The notes below the pieces were generated by a model that saw only the letters and a list, made by a program, of their open reading frames with translations, ran no database searches and was not told the origin of the DNA. The position numbers and the translations under genes are program-made. A stretch of DNA of 64,000 nt from Nibribacter ruber. GTDB taxonomy: Bacteria; Bacteroidota; Bacteroidia; Cytophagales; Hymenobacteraceae. This document shows positions 44,774 to 53,578 of the stretch, piece by piece. The stretch covers positions 310,001-374,000 of the forward strand of contig NZ_CP047897.1 of assembly GCF_009913235.1 (NCBI RefSeq), given 5' to 3'. Within the stretch, counting starts at the first letter, position 1. Every line of letters begins with the position of its first letter.

Positions 44774-45466
44774 TTAAGAATTGGAAGGTGTAGTGGTATA
44801 GTTTCTGTTCCCGAAGATGGCGCTGCCCACGCGTATCATGGTGCTTCCCTCGGCAATGGCCAGTTGATAGTCTGAACTCATGCCCATGGAAATCTCCTTA
44901 AAGTCATCCTGCTGGGCAAAGAACTCCTGTTTCAAGGTATCAAAGATGTGTCTAAGCGTCCTGAACTCGTGCTGTAGTTCTTCTTCGCTGTCTGTGTTGG
45001 TGGCCACGCCCATCACGCCGCAAATGCGCACGTTTTCCAGGGTTTTGAATTCCTGAGACCGCAACAATTGCTGCGCCTCCTCCAGAGACAACCCAAATTT
45101 TGTTTCTTCTTCGGCTATGTAGAACTGCAGCAGGCAGTTGATGACTCTGTTGTGTTTGGCCGCCTGTTTGTTAATTTCCTGCAGCAACTTAAAACTGTCT
45201 ACAGACTGAATCATGTGCACGAAGGACGCAATGTATTTCACCTTGTTGGTCTGCAGATGCCCAATCATGTGCCACTCAACGTCTTCAGGAAGTTCAGGAG
45301 ATTTAGCCGTCATTTCCTGCGCCTTGTTCTCCCCGAAGGCGCGCTGCCCCGCAGCATAGGCCTCTCTGATCAACTCTACCGGGTGCGTCTTAGACACCGC
45401 AATCAGCTGGCAGTTTGAACCCTTCAACCGGTCATTGAACTCATGTATGCTTTCTTGGATGGACAT
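44774..45466 (-). CDS. YggS-family PLP-homeostasis protein
   Basis: A 230-residue alanine-racemase-fold PLP protein: LIAVSKTHPVELIREAYAAG contains the PLP Lys, then FGENKAQEM, WHMIGHLQTNKVKYIA, and late SMGMSSDYQLAIAEGSTMIR and GSAIFG. YggS/PLPBP proteins bind PLP without a known reaction and affect B6 and amino acid balance. Followed closely by DUF423. The upstream 120 nt hold an inverted repeat without core. Confidence 0.93.
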   Translation of the reverse strand: MSIQESIHEFNDRLKGSNCQLIAVSKTHPVELIREAYAAGQRAFGENKAQEMTAKSPELPEDVEWHMIGHLQTNKVKYIASFVHMIQSVDSFKLLQEINKQAAKHNRVINCLLQFYIAEEETKFGLSLEEAQQLLRSQEFKTLENVRICGVMGVATNTDSEEELQHEFRTLRHIFDTLKQEFFAQQDDFKEISMGMSSDYQLAIAEGSTMIRVGSAIFGNRNYTTTPSNS

Positions 45467-45478
45467 TTTTTTGGGATG

Positions 45479-45581
45479 TTAGATTTCAAACATTAGATAC
45501 TAGACTTTTATATCGAGGTAGAAACCAATTTTAAGACTTTTAGAAAAATCTAACTTCTAAAATCTAGCGTCTAATATCTTA
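45479..45581. repeat. Imperfect inverted repeat without palindrome core
   Basis: CATTAGATACTAGACTTTTA on the left pairs roughly with AAAATCTAGCGTCTAATATC on the right. The same words recur around palindrome copy 28. No core is present here. Confidence 0.55.
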
Positions 45582-45588
45582 ACAAAGT

Positions 45589-46638
45589 TTAGTCTTCTAA
45601 CGCGTTGGTGAAAAAGGTGTTCTTAAGCAGGAGCCAGAGCAAGAGCAGCAGGAAGGCCCAGCGCAAATATACCTGGTAATAGTCTTTGGTGTCGCGGTAG
45701 CGGGTTTCCTTTACTTCGGTCTTCTCTAATGTGTTGATTTTTTTGAAGATGCTGGTGAGGGTGTTGGCGTCTTGGGCGCGGTAAAACTGGCCCTCAGACA
45801 GAGATGCCAACTGCCGAAGCGTCTTTTCCTCCAGGCCTGTCTGCACGGTCACTACCTTGCCGGTGGAATCTGGTGGCAACTGGATGGTGCCCTCGCGGCC
45901 AATGCCCACCGTGTACAACTTCACCTGGAAGGCGTGTGCCAGTTGGGCTGCCAATTCTGGGTCCAGGCTGCCGGCGGTATTCTCCCCGTCACTAATCAAA
46001 ATGCATACTTTAGATTTAGCCGTAGACTCCCGCAACCGGTTCAAAGCCACGGCCAAAGCACTGCCAATGGCGGTACCATCCTCCGGTATCATGTTCAGCT
46101 CAATGCCTTCAATGCTCTCTTTCACCAGGGTATAGTCTGTGGTGAGGGGCACCAAGGAGAAGGCTTGTCCTGCAAACACCACTACGCCAATCCTGTCCTG
46201 CACGCGGCCGTTCACAAATTGCAAGGCTACCTTTTTGGCCGCTTCCAGGCGGTTGGGCTTAAAATCAGTGAGTTCCATGGACCCAGACACGTCCATGACC
46301 AGGACAATGTCAATGCCCTCGGCATACTGCTCAATGGTTTCATCTGTCTTCTGCGGGCGGGCCAGCGCAACCAATACCAGCATCAGAAACAAACCAAAGA
46401 CTAAATCAGGTACGTAGCGCAAGGTGCTGGTCCAGTGCCATTTGGCTTTGCCTTCAAACAGGGCCACGTCCAGCTTCTTCCTGAAGCGCAGGTGCAAAAG
46501 CCAACGCAGCAGAAACAGCAAGGGCACCGCCAACAGCGCGTACAGAAAAGCCGGGTTCTCCCAGTCAAACGACTGCCAAGTGCGCCAGCTAAACCAGCTC
46601 ACGTTGAGCCAGGTATAATCAGAGGGTGTTTGCCACAT
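45589..46638 (-). CDS. VWA-domain membrane protein, BatA-like
   Basis: A 349-residue protein with an N-terminal BatA-type segment (FLYALLAVPLLFLLRWLLHL), a second membrane helix (LVFGLFLMLVLVALARP), a von Willebrand A domain with MIDAS motif VMDVSGSMELTD, then TAIGSALAVALNRL and ILISDGENTAGSL, and a C-terminal membrane helix (LRWAFLLLLLWLLLKN). Bat proteins work with a MoxR ATPase and a DUF58 protein; a role in envelope stress or aerotolerance has been proposed. Its start overlaps the end of the gene before by 20 nt. Confidence 0.9.
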   Translation of the reverse strand: MWQTPSDYTWLNVSWFSWRTWQSFDWENPAFLYALLAVPLLFLLRWLLHLRFRKKLDVALFEGKAKWHWTSTLRYVPDLVFGLFLMLVLVALARPQKTDETIEQYAEGIDIVLVMDVSGSMELTDFKPNRLEAAKKVALQFVNGRVQDRIGVVVFAGQAFSLVPLTTDYTLVKESIEGIELNMIPEDGTAIGSALAVALNRLRESTAKSKVCILISDGENTAGSLDPELAAQLAHAFQVKLYTVGIGREGTIQLPPDSTGKVVTVQTGLEEKTLRQLASLSEGQFYRAQDANTLTSIFKKINTLEKTEVKETRYRDTKDYYQVYLRWAFLLLLLWLLLKNTFFTNALED

Positions 46639-47542
46639 TGCGCAGAGAATCTCTTATGATAACAAACCGCAGGGCGGCAAACTCAGACAACTGGTGGAGG
46701 GCATCGGTCACCTCGGTGATGTCATCAGAAATGATGTTGCCGTAAATGGCGCGGTCACAGACTTTCAAGGCATTGCCCACGCGCTCGTCTTCCTCAAAAT
46801 AGGTGGTGATTTCCTTGGTGGTAAATGAACTGATTTCCTGTTCCTCCAGCTTGGTGAGGTAGTTCTTCCAGAGGGTGATGCCCCGTTCCAGCTGGTCCAG
46901 GGTTCTGGTTCTTTTAAAGCGCTCTGTAGCGCTCAGGAACCGGCTCTGAAACTGGGTCTGGTATTTCTGAAGCACGTACAGCTTATACCGATTGATGATG
47001 CGCTTGCCAAACAGTCCCCAGATGCCGCCAATCAAAACCAGGCCCGCCGTGATGCCCAAGCCCCAGTAAATGTAGTTGAACATCTCGGGCACGGGCTGCA
47101 GGGTTACGTTAGACTGAAGGGGCAGCGGGTCTGTGACGATGGAAACCAGTTGCTTCAAAAAAACAGAGTCTGGCAGCGTGTTGAGTTGCAGTGTATCTCC
47201 CTGCAGAAAGAGGCGGGCGTACATCTGAAGTTTCTGCACCGGCCGCAGGTTGAACGTGCGGAGCAAGTAAATGGTGCTATCTACGCTATTGGGGCCTTTG
47301 GTGCGGGTAGGGAAAAATTCTTTCCGGACCAGCTCAAAAGGAGAAAAGTTGAAGGAACTGTCCGGAAAGACCAGCTCAGCCTCTGGGGCATGTTCAGAAA
47401 GCAGCACGTAGCGCACCGTTTGGCCAATTTCTACCGTGTCTTGCAAGAAGAATCCCTGCATTTTGACCGTAGGAATCTGGGCTAACCCCGTGAAGGGAAG
47501 CAGCCACATCAAAACCCACAAGCCTTTTTTTAGATTAGACAC
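46619..47542 (-). CDS. Exported membrane protein of the Bat cluster, function unknown
   Basis: About 307 residues. The frame opens at 47611, but that start translates a palindrome (MGCFLENKPKTK). I favour GTG 47542 giving SNLKKGLWVLMWLLPFTGLA as signal peptide, with ATG 47509 as alternative. A periplasmic beta-rich N-terminal half (VEIGQTVRYVLLSEHAPEAE) is followed by a membrane helix (IYWGLGITAGLVLIGGIWGL) and a cytoplasmic helical tail. Its place between DUF58 and BatA, with a 20-nt overlap, suggests a partner of that complex. I know no name for it. Confidence 0.65.
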   Translation of the reverse strand: MSNLKKGLWVLMWLLPFTGLAQIPTVKMQGFFLQDTVEIGQTVRYVLLSEHAPEAELVFPDSSFNFSPFELVRKEFFPTRTKGPNSVDSTIYLLRTFNLRPVQKLQMYARLFLQGDTLQLNTLPDSVFLKQLVSIVTDPLPLQSNVTLQPVPEMFNYIYWGLGITAGLVLIGGIWGLFGKRIINRYKLYVLQKYQTQFQSRFLSATERFKRTRTLDQLERGITLWKNYLTKLEEQEISSFTTKEITTYFEEDERVGNALKVCDRAIYGNIISDDITEVTDALHQLSEFAALRFVIIRDSLRNVANTL

Positions 47543-47577
47543 AAGACGCAAGATACAAGACACCAGACTTTTTTGCT

Positions 47578-47617
47578 TCGTTTTTGGCTTATTTTCCAGA
47601 AAACAGCCCAAAAACGA
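47578..47617. repeat. Dispersed palindrome copy 21
   Basis: TCGTTTTTGGCTTATTTTCC and GAAAACAGCCCAAAAACGA arms, just upstream of the exported Bat-cluster protein. Confidence 0.9.
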
Positions 47618-47721
47618 CCAACCGCCACCTTCTAAATCATTATTAAAAACTCACTTCTCTTTCAATCATACTAATTCCCCATATCCAAATTTTCACATCT
47701 TCACATCTTCACATTTCCACA

Positions 47722-48603
47722 TTAAGAACTGCGCTTCATGAATTTATTGCGGGCCCTGAAGAGGTTGACCAGTTGCGGGGCATAGTCCTGGTCCACGAAA
47801 ATAGGGAGGAAGTCGGCTTGGTACTTGCGGCAGATTTTAGTCAGTTTCTCTTGGTTCTCGGCGTAGGGCAGGAGGTACCGTTCTTTGAAGGCTTTGGAGG
47901 ATGTATTGATCCAGATGGTTTTGCCGGTTTCTTTGTCAAGGAGCGGGACAATGCCCAGGCTGGGGAAAGCCGTCTCACGTTTGTCCATGAGCTGCAGCAC
48001 AATCAAGTCATGTTTTTTGGCCAGCATGATCAGCTCGCGCTCATAGCTCAGGTCAATGAAGTCTGAGATGAGGATCATGATGCTCTTGCGTTTGACCACG
48101 TTCAAGGCCAGCCGAATGCCTTCACCAATGTTGGTTTTCTTGGAGGCCGGTTGCAGTTCTGCCAGTGTTTTGATGATGGAGTAAGCGTGCTCATTGCCCT
48201 TGCCGGGCTTCAGGTATTTCTCTTTGGTGTCACTGAAACAGATCATGCCCAACTGACTTCCCTGCTTAATGGCGGCCAGGGCCAGAATGCCGCTGATCTC
48301 CTTGCCAATGTCCATCTTCTGCAGACCGGGCACGCCCAGCGCCTGCGAGCCAGACACGTCCAGGAGAATGAACACGTTCTGCTCTTTTTCTTCGCGGTAG
48401 GTCTTCACAAATGTACCATGGCCCTTGGCGCTTACGTTCCAGTCTATGGAGCGCACGTCGTCGCCGTACTGGTAGGCGCGCACGTCGTCAAACTCCAGCC
48501 CAGAGCTTTTGAAGACAGATTTGAAGTCGCCCTGCATTTGGGCGTCAATTGCCTTTCTTATCTGAATCTCGTACTTTCGTAGCTTCCTGACCAAGTCTTT
48601 CAT
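47722..48603 (-). CDS. DUF58 domain protein (Bat/MoxR cluster)
   Basis: A 293-residue protein with the DUF58 signature AKGHGTFVKTYREEKEQNVF preceded by SGLEFDDVRAYQYGDDVRSI and followed by a degenerate VWA-type LLDVSGSQALG, then MILISDFIDLSYERELIM. DUF58 proteins are encoded beside MoxR AAA+ ATPases and VWA proteins. No moxR is in the window (the next upstream gene is divergent). It is first in the minus-strand cluster with the exported protein and BatA. Confidence 0.9.
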   Translation of the reverse strand: MKDLVRKLRKYEIQIRKAIDAQMQGDFKSVFKSSGLEFDDVRAYQYGDDVRSIDWNVSAKGHGTFVKTYREEKEQNVFILLDVSGSQALGVPGLQKMDIGKEISGILALAAIKQGSQLGMICFSDTKEKYLKPGKGNEHAYSIIKTLAELQPASKKTNIGEGIRLALNVVKRKSIMILISDFIDLSYERELIMLAKKHDLIVLQLMDKRETAFPSLGIVPLLDKETGKTIWINTSSKAFKERYLLPYAENQEKLTKICRKYQADFLPIFVDQDYAPQLVNLFRARNKFMKRSS

Positions 48604-48657
48604 GCCTTTGAAGGTTTGTGCAGCGAGTTAAAATTACCTAATCTTAGCCACAACCGC

Positions 48658-49107
48658 GTGAAAAATAGTCTGCCCTTCTTTTTGCTGTCTCTGGTTCTGC
48701 TGGGCTGTGCGCCTGAGGTCAAGACGCCGGCAGACCTGGTGTCTGAAGACAAGATGACCAGCGTGCTGTTAGACGTGCACCTGGCCGAGGCCCGCATTGG
48801 CAGAACCATCCTGCAGTATGACACCTCCCGCATGGTGTTCAAGCACGTGCAAAAGGAAATCCTCAAAAAGCACCAGCTTACGGACAGCTCCTTCCGGCAC
48901 AGCTATGATTATTACCTGGACAACCCCGCGCTGCTGGATAGAATCTATGAAAAGGTACTGGACAGCCTCAGCCTGATGGAGGCCAAACTCACGCCCAAAG
49001 CCGGCGAAGTCATCAAAGACCCACAAGCCGGCCAACCACCGGTAAACACCCCGCCGGTAGAAGTGCCTCTAGACAGCACCCGCCTCAAAATTGATTCTTC
49101 CTACTAG
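48658..49107 (+). CDS. DUF4296 family lipoprotein
   Basis: About 149 residues from GTG 48658, which gives a textbook lipoprotein signal, KNSLPFFLLSLVLLGC, with the lipid-modified Cys. A TTG at 48616 would place hydrophilic residues in front, so I reject it. The core TSVLLDVHLAEARIGRTILQ and KEILKKHQLTDSSFRHSYDY matches DUF4296, a Bacteroidota lipoprotein family of unknown role. The last 35 residues are Pro-rich. Divergent from the DUF58 gene. Confidence 0.82.
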   Translation: MKNSLPFFLLSLVLLGCAPEVKTPADLVSEDKMTSVLLDVHLAEARIGRTILQYDTSRMVFKHVQKEILKKHQLTDSSFRHSYDYYLDNPALLDRIYEKVLDSLSLMEAKLTPKAGEVIKDPQAGQPPVNTPPVEVPLDSTRLKIDSSY

Positions 49108-49112
49108 CCAAT

Positions 49113-49158
49113 CGTGTTTTGTTTTTTAGCTTAGTTCCTGGAAAACTGCCCAAAAACG
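49113..49158. repeat. Dispersed palindrome copy 22 (degenerate)
   Basis: GTTTTTTAGCTTAGTTCC and GGAAAACTGCCCAAAAACG, starting 6 nt after the DUF4296 stop. The left arm has a small insertion. Confidence 0.7.
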
Positions 49159-49243
49159 CGGCAGCTAGTCTTCTCTCATCATCATCTTTATAACCGCCTT
49201 AGTGGTAAAAGTCCGCAAAGAATTTGTTCCTGCGGGCTGAAGC

Positions 49244-49281
49244 CGTTTTTAGTTTCTTTTCTGTAAAACAGCCCAAAAACG
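49244..49281. repeat. Dispersed palindrome copy 23
   Basis: CGTTTTTAGTTTCTTTTCTG and TAAAACAGCCCAAAAACG, ending 3 nt from the csaA stop on the minus strand. Copies 22 and 23 lie tail to tail between convergent genes. Confidence 0.85.
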
Positions 49282-49284
49282 ACC

Positions 49285-49623
49285 TTAGATCAGGCGGCTG
49301 CCGTTAGGGACCACTTGCTGCGGCTGGGCCAGAACAATCTTCTTTTCGGCATCTTCAAATCCGGTCACCAAGACTTCTGAGCGCCAAGGGCCTATCTGCT
49401 TGGTTGGGAAGTTGGTCACGCACAACACCTGTCTGCCTACCAATTCTTCTAACGTGTAATGATGCGTAATCTGTGCGCTGGATTTTTTCACGCCCAGTTC
49501 GCCCAGGTCCACCCAAAGTTTGTAAGCGGGTTTGCGGGCCTCGGGGAAAGGTTCTGCCTGTACAATGGTTCCCACTCTTAGCTCCACGGCCATGAACTGG
49601 TCCCAGGTAATGTGCTCCTGCAT
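49285..49623 (-). CDS. csaA: CsaA-like tRNA-binding domain protein
   Basis: About 112 residues from ATG 49623 (MQEHITWDQFMAVELRVGTI). The frame is open for 90 more codons but crosses the promoter of a divergent gene. The OB-fold of the MetG/CsaA family is clear: VGTIVQAEPFPEARKPAYKL, WVDLGELGVKKSSAQIT, VLCVTNFPTKQIGPWRSEVL and VVPNGSRLI. CsaA is a single tRNA-binding domain, implicated in protein secretion or folding in Bacillus. Divergent from the FAD-Rieske gene. Confidence 0.93.
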   Translation of the reverse strand: MQEHITWDQFMAVELRVGTIVQAEPFPEARKPAYKLWVDLGELGVKKSSAQITHHYTLEELVGRQVLCVTNFPTKQIGPWRSEVLVTGFEDAEKKIVLAQPQQVVPNGSRLI

Positions 49624-49762
49624 AAGATTTTTTGGTGGCAAGTTAAGCGCTAGGGACAAGGAGGCAAGGCCGGCCAACCAAAAACTCTCATAGTTCAGGC
49701 CTCGTACGTTTAAACAGCTAGGGCAAAGGCTGTAGCTTATTTTCACACCATTCCTACAAACT

Positions 49763-51307
49763 ATGAAAAACAACACGGGTACCACTTTGTCTGTCTGGCA
49801 GCCAGGCGTTGTCATGCCGGCCACCTCTTCGCTTACTGAAAACCTCACCACTGATGTCTGCGTGGTAGGTGCTGGTATTGCCGGGCTCACCACCGCCTAC
49901 ATGCTTACCAAAGCGGGCAAAAGAGTAGTAGTTCTGGATGCCGGCGATATTTGCGGCGGCGAGACCAGCCGAACCACTGCGCACCTTTCTTGGGCTCTGG
50001 ATGACCGGTTTAGTAAAATAAAAAGCGTCTTGGGCACTACCAACGCCAAGCTGGCCTATGAGAGCCACCGCGACGCCATCAACATGATTGAGAAAATCAT
50101 CAAAGATGAGAAGATTGACTGTGACTTTACCCGGCTGCCCGGCTACCTTTTTCTGGGCGCTAATGACACTGAAGACCAGCTAGACCAGGAATTGGAAGCC
50201 TGCCAACAGCTAGGTATTAAAGACGTGGTCAAACTCAAGCGTTGCCCTGTAGAAACCGTGAGCGAGGGACCCTGCCTCCAGTTTCCGGACCAAGGGCAGT
50301 TCCATCCCATCAAATACCTCTGGAAACTGGCCCAGTACATCATAGACCATGACGGCCTCATCTTCACCCACAGCCACGTCCAGAAGTTTGAGAGCGGCAA
50401 CGTGACCAGAGTGACTACAGATGCAGGCTACTCGGTGTCGGCGAATCATCTGGTGGTCTGCACCAACACTCCGGTGAATGACTTTGTGACCATGCACACC
50501 AAACAGGCCCCGTACCGCACTTACGTAGTGGGCATGCGCATACCCAAAAACAGCGTGCCCACGGCCTTGTATTGGGACGATTCTGACCCGTATCATTATG
50601 TGCGCCTGGGCTCTGTGGCCGGTGAGGAGAAAGAGGATTCCCAGATTTTGATAGTGGGCGGCGAAGACCATAAAACTGGACAGTCAGACACCGATGAAAA
50701 CGAACGTTACGCCTGCCTGGAAGAATGGGCCCGAAAGAAATTCCCGATGGTGCAGGACACGGTCTTTAAATGGTCTGGCCAGGTGATGGAACCGGTGGAT
50801 TTCATGGCTTATATTGGTCGCAACCCCGGTGATACCAAGAATGTGTACATCGCCACCGGCGACTCTGGTCATGGCATGACCCACGGCACCATTGCCGGCA
50901 TACTCATTTCAGACTTGATTCAGGGCAAAGCCAATCCTTGGGAGAAACTGTATGACCCCGGCAGAGTGACCATTTCTGTAGAGACGGCCAAGGAGTTCCT
51001 GAAGGAAAACCTGAACGTGGCGGCACAATACGTAGACTGGGTGAAACCGGGAGCCAAAGACGAAGAAGAAATAGCCCCCGGCACCGGCAAAGTGGTACAG
51101 CGCGGCGCCAGCAAAGTAGCGGTGTATTGTGATGAAAACGGTAAACGCACCGAATGCTCGGCGGTCTGCACCCACCTGGGTTGTATTGTAGACTGGAACC
51201 ACTCAGAAATGTCCTGGGACTGTCCGTGCCACGGTTCCAGGTTTGACCCACATGGAAAGGTGATTGCCGGGCCGGCCATCCGGGACTTGGACAACGTGAA
51301 GGAATAA
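49763..51307 (+). CDS. FAD-dependent oxidoreductase with C-terminal Rieske domain
   Basis: A 514-residue two-domain protein. The N-terminal DAO-type domain has the dinucleotide motif [20 protein letters not shown] and [15 protein letters not shown]. The C-terminal 90 residues form a Rieske [2Fe-2S] domain, with CTHLGC and [12 protein letters not shown]. Family members are annotated as FAD-dependent oxidoreductases of unknown substrate, perhaps amino-acid or sulfur-related. No signal sequence is apparent. A bidirectional terminator overlaps its stop codon. Confidence 0.9.
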   Translation: MKNNTGTTLSVWQPGVVMPATSSLTENLTTDVCVVGAGIAGLTTAYMLTKAGKRVVVLDAGDICGGETSRTTAHLSWALDDRFSKIKSVLGTTNAKLAYESHRDAINMIEKIIKDEKIDCDFTRLPGYLFLGANDTEDQLDQELEACQQLGIKDVVKLKRCPVETVSEGPCLQFPDQGQFHPIKYLWKLAQYIIDHDGLIFTHSHVQKFESGNVTRVTTDAGYSVSANHLVVCTNTPVNDFVTMHTKQAPYRTYVVGMRIPKNSVPTALYWDDSDPYHYVRLGSVAGEEKEDSQILIVGGEDHKTGQSDTDENERYACLEEWARKKFPMVQDTVFKWSGQVMEPVDFMAYIGRNPGDTKNVYIATGDSGHGMTHGTIAGILISDLIQGKANPWEKLYDPGRVTISVETAKEFLKENLNVAAQYVDWVKPGAKDEEEIAPGTGKVVQRGASKVAVYCDENGKRTECSAVCTHLGCIVDWNHSEMSWDCPCHGSRFDPHGKVIAGPAIRDLDNVKE

Positions 51308-51349
51308 TAAAAAAGAAGCCTGCTCCGTAAAGCAGGCTTCTTTTTTATT
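51306..51349. terminator. Bidirectional terminator overlapping two stop codons
   Basis: AATAAAAAAGAAGCCTGCT and its exact complement flank a 6-nt loop. It overlaps the stops of the FAD-Rieske gene (51305-51307) and the DUF922 gene (51345-51347). Confidence 0.92.
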
Positions 51350-51896
51350 TATAGGCATCCAGCGCTTTCAGTCGGGCTTGTACAGAGGCTTGCCATTCTT
51401 GCTGTATGGTTTTTTCCAGGCCATGCTTGCTCTCACGGTCATACAGGTCTTCTTCTTTGTGCCACGCTTCAAAGGCCAGGTTGGCGTACTTGTTCAGGTC
51501 GGCGGCGCCTCTGGTGCAGGGGTTGGGCAGGGTAGCCAGTTTCTTGCGCAATTGCCGGGCGTGCAGTTCTGTGATGTCAAAGTGCAGCTGCTCATGGGCC
51601 AACAAGGCATGCGACTCGCGGTTGCGGGTCCAGGACTCCTTAGGGTTGAAAACGGCGTCTACCTTGAACTTGAGTTGGTTGTTCTCGCACTTCACCTTCA
51701 TCTCCATGTTGGTAGAAGTAAGGGCATGGTGGTTGTTGTTGGAGGCGGGTTCCCCGGCAAAATCATCCCAGGAAAGGCGTTTTTGAGGAGCCCACAGAAT
51801 GTCTGATGCAACGGCGGTATTGATTACAGGTTCAGTAGGAAGGGTAGGCACCAAAAATAGCATGCTCCACCACAGGGATAGTATGGATATTGACAT
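51345..51896 (-). CDS. DUF922 family exported protease-like protein
   Basis: A 183-residue protein with an N-terminal hydrophobic segment (SILSLWWSMLFLVPTL) and the motif LLAHEQLHFDITELHARQL. The HExxH-like HEQLH supports a zinc metallopeptidase fold, as proposed for DUF922. An early RLSWDDFAGEP segment is the usual N-terminal signature. Substrate unknown. Followed by a terminator shared with the FAD-Rieske gene. Confidence 0.85.
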   Translation of the reverse strand: MSISILSLWWSMLFLVPTLPTEPVINTAVASDILWAPQKRLSWDDFAGEPASNNNHHALTSTNMEMKVKCENNQLKFKVDAVFNPKESWTRNRESHALLAHEQLHFDITELHARQLRKKLATLPNPCTRGAADLNKYANLAFEAWHKEEDLYDRESKHGLEKTIQQEWQASVQARLKALDAYK

Positions 51897-51952
51897 AGAT
51901 GTGACCGTAACAAGAACCGTACCGCCGCAAGTTTCAAAAAAGCAGAAGAAAC

Positions 51953-53287
51953 TTACGCCGGACTGAATTTACGGAAACGGAAAAATAAAAGTAACGCCGC
52001 TATGGACAAACCTGTCAACAAACCCGTCCAGATGCCCATGGCACCCATGTCAAACACAAACCCCAGAGTGTAGCCAATAGGCAGGGCAATAAGCCAGTAA
52101 GAAAACAAGGAAATCATGCTGGGCACCCGTACATCTTCCAAGCCCCGCAAAGCTCCCAAAGCCACCACCTGCACACCGTCAGAAATCTGGAAGAGGGCCG
52201 CAATGATAAGGAGTTTAGAAGCCAGCGCCTGTACTACTATGTCTTTCACATAAAAGGCAGGAATCAACTCTTTGGCCAGAATGATGAGCACGCCCGTGCC
52301 CGCCATGAAAAGCGCGCCCATGATCATGCTGCTGTACCCGGCGGTGTGCACCCCGTGCACATCTCCTGAGCCCCGAAGTTTGCCAACTCTAATGGTAGCC
52401 GCCGCTGAGATTCCGCTGGCCATCATATAGGTGACAGAAGCCACGTTTAATGCAATTTGGTGAGCAGCCAATTGCGTGGCACCCACCCAGCCAATCATAA
52501 CGGCAGAGAAGCTGAAGGCTCCCATTTCAAAAATCATTTGCAAAGAAATAGGGAAGCCGATCTTGAGCATGGTGAGCATGTGCGCCCAGGAAAGGTGTTG
52601 TTTGGAAAGATAGCTTCTGTATTTGGCAAATCGTTGGAAGGTAAGTACATAGCCTCCCATCATAAGCGCCATCACCACTCTGGAAATTAGGGTAGCCCAG
52701 GCGGCGCCGTTCAAACCCAAGGCCGGCATGCCCAGCTTGCCGTAAATCAATACGTAGTTGAGGCCCACGTTGAGGACGTTGGCGAAGATGGAAATGTACA
52801 TGGACTGCCGGGTCAGGGACAAGCCTTCGGCAAACTGCTTGAACGCCTGAAACACCATGAGCGGGACCATGCTTAGGAACAGGATGTTCACGTATGGAAT
52901 GGTCAGTTTCACCACATCCAGCGGTTGCTTCAAGTAATGAATGAGCGGTGAGAGGCCGTAGAAGACAAGGAATAGAAACACACCTATGAGGGTGTTGAGT
53001 ACCAGCCCGTTCAACAAAATCAACGCAATGCGGGTGTGGTTTTTACGACCGTCGGCGCGGGCCACCAGCGGCGTCATGCTATAAGAGATTCCCAGCCCAA
53101 ACACCAGCACGATGGTGAAGATACTGTTGCCCAAGGAGGCGGCGGCTAGTTGCAAGGTGCCAATGCGGCCCGCCATGATACTGTCTGCCACTGATACCAG
53201 AATATGACCCAGCTGGCTCAATACCACCGGGAACGCTAAAAGAAAAGTGGCTTTGTAATGGTGCCGGTACTGTGCAGAAAATATCAC
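51953..53287 (-). CDS. MATE-family efflux transporter
   Basis: A 444-residue protein with about twelve membrane segments in two related halves, for example LLAFPVVLSQLGHILVSVAD, SIMAGRIGTLQLAAASLGNS and MIFEMGAFSFSAVMIGWVGA. This is the NorM-like MATE arrangement, exporting drugs or metabolites in exchange for Na+ or H+. Specificity cannot be inferred. Start at ATG 53287 is supported by MIFSAQYRHHYKATFLLAFP. Monocistronic. Confidence 0.94.
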   Translation of the reverse strand: MIFSAQYRHHYKATFLLAFPVVLSQLGHILVSVADSIMAGRIGTLQLAAASLGNSIFTIVLVFGLGISYSMTPLVARADGRKNHTRIALILLNGLVLNTLIGVFLFLVFYGLSPLIHYLKQPLDVVKLTIPYVNILFLSMVPLMVFQAFKQFAEGLSLTRQSMYISIFANVLNVGLNYVLIYGKLGMPALGLNGAAWATLISRVVMALMMGGYVLTFQRFAKYRSYLSKQHLSWAHMLTMLKIGFPISLQMIFEMGAFSFSAVMIGWVGATQLAAHQIALNVASVTYMMASGISAAATIRVGKLRGSGDVHGVHTAGYSSMIMGALFMAGTGVLIILAKELIPAFYVKDIVVQALASKLLIIAALFQISDGVQVVALGALRGLEDVRVPSMISLFSYWLIALPIGYTLGFVFDMGAMGIWTGLLTGLSIAALLLFFRFRKFSPA

Positions 53288-53369
53288 GAAGTAATAGAAA
53301 TGGAATGAACCGCAAAACTACAGCTATTTCCCCAAGCCACCTCGGACATTTGTCTTTCTAGATCTGAGG

Positions 53370-53578
53370 ATGTGACATTGCGTAGATGAAGAGATTTGGA
53401 AATTTGAAAATTTGAAAATGGGTGGTTTTGGAAATGATATGGTTTATCTAGGAACGTTTCGTTTTTGGTCTGTTTTCCAGAAAACAGGCCAGAAACGAAA
53501 GATAGTTTAGGTAAATTCAGCCTTTTGTCTACTTGCCTTCACAATGCCTCATCTTCAAACCTTCTCAACTTCAAATTA
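53370..53578. repeat. Nested inverted repeat enclosing palindrome copy 24 (weak)
   Basis: GACATTGCGTAGATGAAGAG on the left and CTTCACAATGCCTCATCTTC on the right are imperfectly complementary with core copy 24 between them. Confidence 0.5.
53457..53500. repeat. Dispersed palindrome copy 24
   Basis: TTTCGTTTTTGGTCTGTTTTC and GAAAACAGGCCAGAAACGAAA, with TTTCG/CGAAA arms extended. Confidence 0.88.

Noticed and set aside
49624-49893. 90-codon extension of CsaA
   Set aside because: It overlaps the 5' end of the divergent FAD-Rieske gene and CsaA proteins are about 110 residues.
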